Shown here piece by piece: positions 31,941-41,755 of a stretch of DNA of 64,000 nt; positions within the stretch are counted from its first letter, which is position 1; every line of letters starts with the position of its first letter. The notes under the pieces were generated by a model that ran no database searches, was not told the DNA's origin, and saw only the letters and a program-made list of their open reading frames with translations. The DNA comes from Sphaerulina vaccinii. Taxonomy: Eukaryota; Ascomycota; Dothideomycetes; Mycosphaerellales; Mycosphaerellaceae. Position numbers and translations under genes: made by a program. The stretch lies in assembly GCA_022570795.1 (NCBI GenBank), contig JAKUDP010000001.1, positions 3,968,001 to 4,032,000 on the forward strand, in the 5' to 3' direction.

Positions 31941-33995
31941 ATGCGTGGCCCATCTTGCATATCGCGGTATGTAGGAGTTACTAGACTGCTACCGCGCAGT
32001 CGAGCCTTGACTGGCCCGCAATGGCAGTCTCCTCACACAACTTCGTGGACAAGGCACTTCGCCACATCGCCGCGATGCCATCAGAATGAGCACAAGAAAG
32101 TAATTCTGCGATCATATCAGGAGGATGCCATCCGATCTGTTCTAGAGTATCTGGAAGGTGGTGGCAAGAGAGCTGGGATCTCTCTAGCGACCGGCAGTGG
32201 CAAGACAGTACGTGTGATAACCAACCGATGCAGGACATTCACTCATACGCCGCAGGTCATCTTCAGTCACCTCATCGATAGGGTGTCACCTCCGTCACCA
32301 GATGCCACGCAGACGCTCATCCTCGCTCACAGACAGGAGCTCGTTGAGCAAGCTGCGCGGCACTGTCAGACTTTATATCCAGACAAGACCGTGGAGATCG
32401 AGATGGCGGGTAAACACGCGTCTGGATGTGCTGATATCACAGTGGCATCTGTGCAGAGTCTGACTCGTGGCGAACGACTGTTGCGATACGACCCCAGCCG
32501 ATTCAAGATGTTGTTGGTCGACGAAGCGCATCACGTCGTGGCCGCAGGCTACCTCGAAATTCTACGGCACTTTGGTCTCGTGGATGCACCGCAGTATGGA
32601 CCCGCATGTCTAGTTGGAGTCTCGGCGACTTTCTCTAGGCACGATGGGATGAGGTTAGGCACCGCCATTGATCACATTGTCTACCACCAGGACTACCTCG
32701 ATATGATTCACGGCAAGTGGCTGTCGCCAATGGTCTTGACTACTGTCCAGTCCGGAGTGAAGCTCGATAATGTCAAACAATCGCTCGGCGACTTCCAGAC
32801 CGGAGCGTTATCCAAGGTTGTCAACAACGAAAAGACTAACGCCATTACTGTTGGAGCATGGATGGCAAAAGCAAAGAATCGAAAGTCCACTTTGGTCTTC
32901 TGTGTCGATCTCAACCACGTTGCGTCACTCAAAGCAATGTTTCGCGCGCATGGCATTGATGCTCGTTCTGTCACAAGTAACACACTCAAGAAGACTCGTG
33001 CAGACCAACTAGAAGCATTCAAGAAGGGCGAATATCCTGTGCTTCTGAACTGTGGGATCTTCACTGAAGGGACGGACATTCCTAACATTGACTGTGTCCT
33101 TCTTGCCAGACCAACGCAGTCACGTAACTTGTTAGTGCAGATGATCGGACGAGGACTTCGCAAGTATCCTGGGAAGGAGAACTGCCATGTGATCGATATG
33201 GTGGCATCTCTGGAGACTGGAATCGTCACAGCGCCTACTTTGTTCGGTTTAGATCCCAATGAGATGATTGAAGAAGCCGATGGCCGAGACTTACGAACGC
33301 TGAAAGAGAAACGACAGAAGGAGCAAGAGCTCGAAGAGCAGGCTCTGGCCACAACATCGTCTACTGGAGACTTACCACAACTCTCTGGCGACATTACCTT
33401 TACAGACTACGATAGTGTCAATGACCTGATCGACGACACGGCCGGCGAGCGACACATCCGGCAGATATCCCGTTACGCATGGGTGCAGATTGACGAAGCA
33501 AAATACATTCTCTCCAATCAGGATGGAAGCTTTGTCAGAATCCAACGCGTCGAAAGTGAAACCAATTCAGAACAAGAACATGAGCCCGAGCACTTCATCG
33601 TCACACACACCAGAAAGATAGATGCCAAAGTCCTTGCTCGCCCAAGACAAGTCGCGAAAGCAACCACCTTCGAAGATGTGGTACACGCAGCCGATACCTT
33701 CGTAAGCAAGACTTTCCCAATCCAATTCGTTGCCAAGTCAGCTCCATGGAGAAGACTGCCAGCTACGAATGCTCAAATCGACTTCTTGAACAAGTCTCGC
33801 AGTAAAGGCGAACAGCTGGCTTATGGTTCTATCAGCAAAGGTCGTGCTGGTGACAGAATCACAAAGCTGAAGCATGGAGCTAAAGGTGCTTTTAATCGTT
33901 TGGCTGTGCAGCATAGGGTTGCTAAGAGGGCTGCAGAGAAGAAAGAGAAGGCTAAGGCGAGGAATAGTCCTATCAAGGTTGGGAGGGTGAGCTGA
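31941..33995 (+). CDS. IRC3: Mitochondrial DEAD/H-box helicase IRC3
   Basis: The frame is open for 684 codons. A 48-nt intron at 32208-32255 (GTACGT...CGCAG) should be removed, giving 668 aa. The splice joins the Walker A motif (ATGSGKT, residues 83-89) directly to VIFSHLIDRV, as expected for the family. Other superfamily 2 motifs: LILAHRQEL (Ia), LLVDEAHH (II), GVSATFSRHDG (III), TLVFCVDLNH (IV), FTEGTDIPNID (V) and QMIGRGLRK (VI). The basic, Ser/Arg-rich N terminus fits mitochondrial import. In yeast IRC3 is a double-stranded DNA helicase needed for mitochondrial genome stability. The C-terminal Lys/Arg-rich region is typical. Confidence 0.9.
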   Translation: MRGPSCISRYVGVTRLLPRSRALTGPQWQSPHTTSWTRHFATSPRCHQNEHKKVILRSYQEDAIRSVLEYLEGGGKRAGISLATGSGKTVRVITNRCRTFTHTPQVIFSHLIDRVSPPSPDATQTLILAHRQELVEQAARHCQTLYPDKTVEIEMAGKHASGCADITVASVQSLTRGERLLRYDPSRFKMLLVDEAHHVVAAGYLEILRHFGLVDAPQYGPACLVGVSATFSRHDGMRLGTAIDHIVYHQDYLDMIHGKWLSPMVLTTVQSGVKLDNVKQSLGDFQTGALSKVVNNEKTNAITVGAWMAKAKNRKSTLVFCVDLNHVASLKAMFRAHGIDARSVTSNTLKKTRADQLEAFKKGEYPVLLNCGIFTEGTDIPNIDCVLLARPTQSRNLLVQMIGRGLRKYPGKENCHVIDMVASLETGIVTAPTLFGLDPNEMIEEADGRDLRTLKEKRQKEQELEEQALATTSSTGDLPQLSGDITFTDYDSVNDLIDDTAGERHIRQISRYAWVQIDEAKYILSNQDGSFVRIQRVESETNSEQEHEPEHFIVTHTRKIDAKVLARPRQVAKATTFEDVVHAADTFVSKTFPIQFVAKSAPWRRLPATNAQIDFLNKSRSKGEQLAYGSISKGRAGDRITKLKHGAKGAFNRLAVQHRVAKRAAEKKEKAKARNSPIKVGRVS

Positions 33996-35217
33996 TAACA
34001 GTGAGGTATATCAATTGTCACCATTGCTGCCTCTGGCGTTCTCTGTCAGGTGTAATCCGTAGTATGCCACGACGTTGTCTTGCTAAGAAGGTCGCAGTCG
34101 CGTAGACATACGACGTACATTTTCGAACCCGCTTTACCGTGCCGTGAAGCAGTAGATGCCGCTGTAGCACGAAAGCATTTCTTTGTTGCCGAGATGTCAA
34201 GCAAAGTTCGTCAAAAAGTTCAATTTCTTGTTTTCGTAGACGCTTCTGCCGCATATCACATCATGAAATCCGGATCTGGTATGGAAGTTTGATCCTTCGA
34301 ATATTATTATTGAGATGCAATATTGCAGATGTGGAGCCTCGCCGGGAATGACTCCGATGAGGTATCACCAGCGCATCTGAACCTGGACGCGTCTATGTGA
34401 GAGATGTCACTTGGAGACGCGTGCTTCGGACGGTATTTGATGTGTTCCGCTCTGGTCAGGCTTGTGGTCTCTGGTCGTGATGATCCTCGGATGTGGTCCC
34501 ATCGTGTGGCTGTATTTTGCCTTTGTAAGCGCATGCGGCTATCTAGCTTCTTATGCAATCGCCGGCTGGCTGCATCACAGCATGCATGCATGGAGCTCTC
34601 TCCAGAGCAACGCGTCCTTGCTTGGCGAGATAGCAACAGTAAACAGTCAACACATAGTCTTTTCCACGTCCTAGATCAGATGGCGGAGGAGATGGAGTCT
34701 GCTATAGCGGTATAGTAGTAGTCTTGGCTTGAGGAGGGGATCGTGGAGCGACCAGGATGTCGACTTTGCGATCAACGTTGCCACGGCCGCAGAGTGGTCG
34801 CGGCGTTGGCTTTTTTCGAGAACAAGCTTTCGGTTCCACTTGCAGAGAGCCACAAGATGGCGGCAGAGCTGTATGATGGCACACAGCGAGACATGTGCAT
34901 ATGTTACACATGCGTCAAATCGCGGTGCATTCGCCGTACATATCAGTATCCGCGGGAAGTAAGATACTCGTCGCTTGTACAAGAAAGTTGTATGCAGTGT
35001 GAGAGACGTGCAGTGGATGATCCATTGACAGAAGACAATCCGCTGTGGGTCGGTCGGCGCTGCGGCCCTTCCTCTGTTCATCTAGCGCTTCTCCTGCCTC
35101 TCTCGATTTCGTCCTCGAGCCTGCCTCAACCTGCTGTCGCTACTGGAAGAAGCTGTTGTTGCTGTTGCTGCTGCCGGAGTCTATGCGTGCGACGGCGACG
35201 TTGAGTCTGCACATTCA
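33996..35217. other. No supported gene; BST1 upstream region
   Basis: 1.2 kb between IRC3 and BST1. Several overlapping ORFs of 60-150 codons occur on both strands (for example 34743-35204, +) but read as chance translations. Near 35150-35170 there is a CTG/TTG-rich run (GTTGTTGCTGTTGCTGCTG). The right part is the likely BST1 promoter and leader. Confidence 0.4.
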
Positions 35218-38200
35218 ATGAGGGCGCGCTCGGTGGAGGGCAGCGAAGAGGATGTTCGCGAAGAGGCGCCTACTGGAAGTGCACTCAGCAGCAACAAGAA
35301 GGGAAGAGGAGGAGGAGGAGCGGAGATGACGACACGGGATCAAGGCCAGCAAGGTCAACAGCGCGCGATACGAATGTCGACACAGCAGCAGCGCAAACCC
35401 AGCAAAGCAGACGTGAGCAGTGTTGTGCCTTCAGAGAAAACACCATGGCCGCGGACGACACCCGCCGCATCGAATCCTCCGCTGGAGCCCGACACGCTCG
35501 ACAAACCAGTGCCCTCAAAATCGAGCTCAGACTACGTGGCAGACCGATTACGAAAACACGCTGAGAGGCTGCGAAGTCCATGGAGATGTTCCTTCCTCAC
35601 GCTCGCGACAAGCATAGGCGCCATAGTCATGCTCTTGACCGTGGTCCACTCCTTCCTAAACCGACAGCAGGACCCGAAAGGATGCGCCATGTCTTATATG
35701 CGTCCGCGCTTTGATCGCTTCCCCGACTTCGACACCGAGCACACTCGCTTTGCTAGCAAATACTCGTTATACCTATACCGCGAAGGAGGCGTAGATGAGG
35801 ATATCCGGGTGAAGGGCATACCAGTGCTTTTCATCCCTGGCAATGCTGGCAGCTATAAGCAAGTACGCCCCATTGCTGCAGAGGCCGCAGTCCACTTCCA
35901 CGATGTGCTGCGACAGGATATGCAAGCCTTGAATGATGGCAAGCGGCCGTTGGACTTCTTCACAGTAGACTTCAACGAAGAACTCATTGCCTTTCATGGC
36001 CAAACTCTGTTAGACCAGGCCGAGTATCTGAATGAGGCCATAGCATACATTCTGGCACTATACCACAATCCGCAACGGTCTGCGCGAGAACCCGGTCTGC
36101 CAGACCCAAAGTCTGTGATTATGATCGGACATTCTATGGGCGGCGTCGTAGCAAGGACGATGCTTCGAATGCCGAACTATCAGGAGAACACAATCAACAC
36201 GATTCTGACTCTCTCTGCTCCGCATGCTCGACCACCAATTTCGTTCGATGCGGCAATGGTTTCAACATACAATGACATTAACACGTACTGGAGGAGTTCT
36301 TTCTCAGGAGTTAGCAAGAATCCTCTCGAAGATGTCACACTGGTCTCTGTGGCTGGCGGCGGCCTCGATACCATGATCCCGTCCGAGTACACAAGTTTGA
36401 CATCGCTTGTGCCTGATACACATGGTTTCACAGTCTTCACTTCCAGCATTCCCGATGTCTGGACTGGGATGGATCACTTGGCCATCATGTGGTGCGACCA
36501 GTTCCGGAAAGCATTAGTCAAGGCCATCTACGATGTGATTGATGTTCGGCGGCCATCGCAGACCCGAGCACAACCAGAGCGCATACGTGCGCTCAGGAAG
36601 AGATTGCTCACTGGGATCGAGCCAGTCGTGGAGAAAGGTCTCTTGGAGCAGGAGCCTACGACATATCTGACTCTCGAGCACAGCTCCACGGGTATTATGT
36701 CGCACGGCGAGCGTCTCGTGCTGCGCTCGCTTGGAGATGCAGGTGTCACCAGGGCGCACGTGATGCCGATCCCAGCACAGCCATTCGTGGAAGGCAGCAA
36801 GTTCACACTCCTCACAGATCAGAAGCTCGACTCGGAAGAAGATGAAGGTGCACTGTCGGTTCTGCTATGCAGTGTATTCCCACCGCCTGCGGGGTTCTCG
36901 GTACTTTCATATGCGATCAACCTAGATCCCACCAACAGTGCAGGCGGATCTGCCAGACTCGCTTGCAAAAATGCAGTCTCCGACGTGTCACTGCTGCCGG
37001 CATCGACCAATACTTCAGTCAATGCCTTTGACCAGGCACATCCATTCTCGTATCTTCAGTACGAGCTGTCTAGCATCGCCGACTACCAGTTCGTCGCTGT
37101 GATTGAGAAGGCAAACGAGCGGACTGCTGGGTGGGTCCGGGCAGAGTTCAGTAATGCTGTGGACTCCTCGATCAAGGTCAGCAAAGGCCACCACCAACTC
37201 CTCATTAGCGGAGCCAAGATACGACTACCTGCGAACAGACCTATGATGACCGAGCTGAAGATTCCGGAGGTGCACTCGACACTCTTCGCGTATGCACTTG
37301 AGGTAGACAGGAAACCATGCCGAAGCTCTCAAGAAAGCTTCGCACCCTTGCTGCGCCAGTACATCGCCGAGCCTTATGAGTCGAAGTACTTTGTCAACAC
37401 AAAAGGCGGTAACATCAACGTACACGGCCTGTCGCCATACATGCCGCCACGATTGAGCGCTGGACCTGTGACTGAAGGACTTGCACTTCAGTTCTGGACA
37501 GACCCTACGTGCAACTCCACACTCGAGGTCTCGATAAAGGTCGATGTGCTAGGGAGTGCTGGCAAGCTCGTGATGAGATACCGGACTGTCTTTGCAGCCT
37601 TCCCGATCTTGGTCGTTGCACTTGTTCTCCGCAAGCAATTCAAAGTGTATGACACGACTGGAGTGTTCATCAGCTTCACGCAGAGCATGGACCAATGCAT
37701 ACGCACATCCTTGCCTGCCATCTTCCTCGCATTGACCTTCTTCGCTATTGCTGTCTCGAAGTCCAGTCACAACCTCTGGACACGGCACTGGCTCAGCAAA
37801 TCTACTGGCACATCTGAACAGACGATTGACTTTACTGTCAACGACCTGATGCTCGGGACTTCTGATCCGTTCTTCTGGTTCCTGATTCCGCTATTCGCCA
37901 TCATAAGTGTTGGCATCTGCATAGCTATGAACTATGTCGTACTTGTTTTGACGCATACAATTGCGCTCGCGGTGACAAAGGTCCATCTCTGGACCCAGCG
38001 AACGCCAGATGATCCAAGGTATGCACGTGCGCTGCCGCAGAACATGAACGTTACTGACACTCTCCCTAGGAGAACACAAACATCCCACATGGGACTATTG
38101 AATCGCCGCAACCTGACTATCGCAGTTCTACTGCTACTTGTGGTTACCATCATACCATACCAGTTCGCATACGCTGTGCTTTGCCTGGTCCAAGCAGTGA

Positions 38201-38785
38201 CTTGCATACGTGCGATCAAGACTGCGCAGGAGTCGCAGACGCCACAAAGCTACCACTTCTACAACTATGCGCACTCATTGCTCATCCTTATGCTTTGGAT
38301 TCTGCCAATTAATGCTCCTGTCTTGGTGGTTTGGATACACAACCTCACAGTACACTGGTTGACGCCTTTCTCGACGCATCACAACCTCCTTTCTGTGCTC
38401 GGATACATCTTGCTGGTCGAGACGATGAGCACGAACAACATGATACCGCGCGTGACGAGTCGGTGAGTCAAAACAGCTACACGCCACATCAATTCCGAGT
38501 GCTGACGTTCCTTATAGCATACGCTATCTCACCAATACATTAATGTTTGCATTAGCACTCTACGCTGCGGTATATGGCGTCACATACGCATACAGGATGC
38601 ATTACCTCGTCAATGCTTTGTGTTGCTGGCTCTTCATCGTGCATCTCTCGAACTCTGGCTCGCTGGCGAGTCTGGCAGAGCACTTTGCAGGCTCGCCTAG
38701 CACGACGAGCACAACTTCAACTTCGACGACAACATCCGGGCCGACAGTACCGCCTACTACACGATCAGGCAAGAAACGACCGTGA
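35218..38785 (+). CDS. BST1: GPI inositol-deacylase BST1/PGAP1
   Basis: Predicted exons 35218-38462 and 38518-38785 (55-nt intron, GTGAGT, GCTGAC branch) give 1170 aa. After a ~120-residue disordered N terminus comes a membrane anchor (LTLATSIGAIVMLLTVVHSF). The lumenal lipase domain follows, with PVLFIPGNAGSYKQVRP and the nucleophile elbow MIGHSMGGVVAR (Ser ~306). From about residue 780 the C terminus has multiple membrane helices. BST1 removes the inositol acyl chain from GPI anchors in the ER, which is needed for ER exit and quality control of GPI proteins. The first start is uncertain: internal ATGs at MTTRDQ and MSTQQQ are also possible. The second exon ends in a Ser/Thr-rich tail. Confidence 0.9.
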
Positions 38786-39164
38786 TTCATCAAATCCAAC
38801 CTTTATGATACTATACCCAACAGCATTTTCAGATTCGTGTTTATGAACTTGGATGGAAGGAGTCGGTGGAAACATAGATGAGAAACACCGCATGATGAGC
38901 ATAAGAGCATTGCATCTTGGTTGTTCTGCGATTGAGCGACTTTGCGCGTTCCTGTTCGGCACATGGTGGTCGAAAGAGGTGTCTGTATATAAAAGGCTAG
39001 ACGATGACCACCCAGGCATTGCAGTATAGTATATAATGAGTAATATGTCACTACATCCACAGTAGCCTTCTCACATGGCAGTCAGTCCAACTCAACACCC
39101 TCGAGCTCAGCATCCTCGATTGAAGAGTCTTCCTAGTGGTAGAACTATGGACGACACCACCTCC
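38786..39164. other. Convergent 3' flanks, no gene seen
   Basis: 379 bp between the ends of BST1 (+) and the cysteine-rich secreted protein (-). Only short chance ORFs. Confidence 0.4.
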
Positions 39165-39766
39165 TCAGCATGTTGCATTTGGATCATCCCCCGGACATCC
39201 ATGACTTCCATCACTACAATTCGTCGCGGTATCAGGTGTACCTTCACAACAGTACCCAATATACTTTGTCTGTTTCGAATCTGTCTGACAATACGTTGTC
39301 CAATCGACGTAGTCCGAGATCAGGATGGCAGGATTGAAACACTGCGATCATCATCAGTTACGTACTACTGACATAGTTGTGTGTTCCTTTCGAAACTTGA
39401 CTTACCACACCAAAAGAACTCTCCCCATTCTTCCCGAGGATAATGACCGAGTATTTACCAAGACCTCTGCGATTGCAGACTTCTTGAGTCAAAGTTTCAT
39501 CAGCATCCTCCGTCGGACTCGTTGAATCAATACATAGACAGTAGTTTGTCCCGAGATCCTGACGTTTATGAAGGGCAGCGAGCCCCAAGTTGAAGTGTCC
39601 TTGTCTAGAAGGTGATGTTTCTTCAGATTGTAGAGCGAATGAGGGGCCAGCGGAGGCGATGATGATGAGACTATAGGTGGCTTGATTCGTTAGCCTGTGC
39701 CTTGCTGTGTCTCAACCTGATTGATAGAGTGATGTAACATGTGAGTAATGAAGAAGGATATATCAT
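39165..39766 (-). CDS. Small secreted cysteine-rich protein, copy 2
   Basis: A three-exon gene on the minus strand that no single ORF reveals: 39766-39717, 39670-39406 and 39341-39165. The introns are 46 nt (GTTGAG...GCTAAC...TAG, phase 2) and 64 nt (GTAAGT...CAG, phase 0), giving 163 aa. The signal peptide is residues 1-29 (hydrophobic ISLIIIASAGPSFA, cleavage before LQSEE). A Lys-Arg pair at 52-53 is a possible Kex2 site. The mature part has ten cysteines at 61, 63, 82, 106, 123, 136, 137, 147, 154 and 163. Layout, YCLC motif, CC pair and both intron positions match the gene at 43973-44502. Extracellular; effector-like by size and cysteines, function unknown. Confidence 0.75.
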
Positions 39767-40132
39767 GATGGTTGATGATTTTGACAATTATTGATGAGAG
39801 CGACGACTAGGCCGTACAGTGAAGTCACTTTGTAGAACTAAAGGAAGATGGCCGGCGGATCATTAAGCATCTTTCATCTATGTATATGTACTGATCTGGA
39901 TTGAATTCACATGCGACGAATGGCCACCAGGGGACCTTGTCTACAAGCCTATATTCTCATTACCAACATTGAGAAAGGCTGAAAGTGAGCGCGAGCTGGT
40001 CAATCATGGCATGTGTTGATCTGGATTTGGGAGTTGAACATCTGCTTTTGCCTGTCTACAGTGAGACGGCTAGGAGGTTTATAGCTCGATAGTTCATTTG
40101 CACGCCCGCTGGCTGCCAGTATAGGGATGACT
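39767..40132. other. Promoter side of secreted-protein gene, nothing else seen
   Basis: AT-richer spacer upstream of the minus-strand gene at 39165-39766. No ORF or recognised repeat before the short direct repeats that begin at 40133. Confidence 0.4.
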
Positions 40133-40274
40133 GACTTTACGCCCAATCAGAGCCCCTCTCCCTTCAGTATGTCGTAGTGCTGTGTGTCCTCCGCCAGAGT
40201 GTTGTAGTAGCCATTGGGATGATTGACTTTACGCCCAATCAGAGCCCCTCTGCACACAGACTTTACGCCCAGAG
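40133..40274. repeat. Three direct copies of a short motif
   Basis: GACTTTACGCCCAATCAGAG followed by CCCCTCT occurs at 40133-40159 and again at 40225-40251, 92 bp apart. A shortened third copy (GACTTTACGCCCAGAG) lies at 40259-40274 and overlaps the stop codon of the minus-strand proline-rich gene. The copies therefore look like duplications of that gene's last codons and 3' flank. Confidence 0.8.
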
Positions 40275-40859
40275 CGTGTTGTTCAGCACTCCCACAAACA
40301 ACAATAGCTGCTCATACAGCTTCCACTCCCCAGCCTTCCCAAAGAACAACACAGCCTCTCCCAGGGCGCGCTGAACTCTGCTGCGCCACTCAGCCCTATC
40401 GTCCTCTGTCATGGCGCGCGCAAGATCCTGGTGGCAAGACTGGATGTCTCCAAGAAAGTATGGCTCGGCTCGCAGGAGCCCGACGAGAACTTGAGCAGTG
40501 TAGATGTCGCCGCAAGCTCGGAGCTTGGAGACGACTCCAGAAAGCGAGCGGATGATGATCTCGCGGGGGGCTGGAGGAGGGCGGCCTGGTGGAGGTGGAG
40601 GCGGCGGAGATGGTGGTGGAGGAGGAGCAGGACTGCCTATATCACATATAGATTAGCAAGTGTCTCTGAAATGGTGGTTCTCTTCTGTTGTTCACATACC
40701 TCCGAAGCCGTCGCCGTGCTGGGCTGCTGCCACGCGGAAAGCAGTGATGGCGCCAGGAGAGGGGGTGTCTCTGGGACGGGCTGGTGGTGGCGGCGAGGGA
40801 GAGGGGCCCACGTAAACTGTGGCCACTGCGGCCGATCTGCTGATGAGTTGGAGATCCAT
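40263..40859 (-). CDS. Proline-rich protein of unknown function
   Basis: Two minus-strand exons, 40859-40700 and 40636-40263, joined across a 63-nt intron (donor GTATGT), give 177 aa. ATG 40859 (MDLQLISRSAAVATVYVGP) follows a pyrimidine-rich leader. Residues ~20-35 and 55-75 are proline-rich (runs of five and seven prolines). The second exon encodes an ordered, probably helical C-terminal half (SLSGVVSKLRACGDIYTAQV ... EWRSRVQRALGEAVLFFGKA) ending NNTLWA. There is no signal peptide. Polyproline runs often bind SH3, WW or profilin partners, but no partner can be named. The frame is also open upstream of the ATG, so an extra 5' exon is possible. Confidence 0.6.
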
Positions 40860-41101
40860 CTCCGTATTGCTGGTGTGATGTTGTTGGCGGCGCAGGGGGG
40901 GTGGTGGTGGCTTCGTCGCTGGAGAGGAGAGGAGAGGCGTGTGGAAAGTGAGATTTGTTTGTGCGAATGGAAAGGTGAAATTTGCCACTAGCCAGGGGTC
41001 CAGTTACCTAAGCCATATTGCTTATACTGTCGACAGATGATACTGACTTCCACATACTGGTCTATGTGCTTCGATATCTCTGCAGGCACGAGCAAGCCAG
41101 G
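40860..41101. other. 5' flank of proline-rich gene
   Basis: The right side of the proline-rich gene, including a CT-rich leader near 40915. It merges into the diverged tandem duplication starting at 41102. No gene supported. Confidence 0.35.
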
Positions 41102-41559
41102 GCGTCGACGGTAGATCCAGAGCGCAATTGGTAAGGAATTCGCCGTCGGAGACAGGCAACGATGCTCGATTTCACCTCATTGACTTAGTGAGTTCCTGGC
41201 CGATTTGCCAGTCGTTCTCCGCTAACGACGATGCCTACGCCACTTCGATCACATATCGACCAGTACGCTGGAGTGAAAGAGGAATCGAGAGAGATGCAGC
41301 AGAAACGGCCAGTAATCTCCTCGCACAACCAGAAACCCAGGTGTCGACAGCAGACCAGAGCGCGATTGCCACACGCAACGAAACCAGAGACATGCAATGA
41401 TATGCCAGATCCAGGCCGATTTGCCAACACCTCTCCATTGATAGCACAAGGAGCTACGCCAGCTCATTCGCAGACCTGGCAGTATCAGGAACAAGAGCCG
41501 AGCTAGGGATATACAGCAGAAAAGGTCGGAGATCTCCTCACGCGAGTAGGGTTCAAGGT
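41102..41559. repeat. Diverged tandem duplication, two ~220-240 bp units
   Basis: Blocks recur in the same order in 41102-41340 and 41341-41557: GCGTCGACGGTAGATCCAGA versus GTGTCGACAGCAGACCAGA; GAGACAGGCAACGATG versus GAGACATGCAATGATATG; GGCCGATTTGCCA in both; TAATCTCCTCGCACAA versus GATCTCCTCACGCGA. A third unit seems to start at 41558 (GTGTCGACAGCAGC) and fades toward the oxidase 3' end. Short ORFs inside are low in protein character. I see no terminal inverted repeats or coding remnant of a transposon. Confidence 0.65.
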
Positions 41560-41755
41560 GTCGACAGCAGCTGCACAGCGACCGGAGCTGCTGTTCCTGG
41601 GTATTGCTGATGCACCAGCCTGCAAAGTCGCAGGCGGAGCATGACTAGCGATTTCTGGATTCGTAAGCAAGGCAAGTGCGCGTCCAGCCTGGAAATGATC
41701 GATGGACGATCCGTCCGAAGAGAGCCCCACTTCGGAGAGAAGGCACTCGTGATGT

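Noticed and set aside
34671..35204. Overlapping ORFs on both strands upstream of BST1
   Set aside because: No domains, compositional oddity and mutual overlap. More likely BST1 promoter and leader.
40431..40991. 186-codon Trp/Gly/Arg-rich ORF (+)
   Set aside because: It is the antisense of the proline-rich gene; Trp/Gly/Arg runs are the mirror of proline codons.
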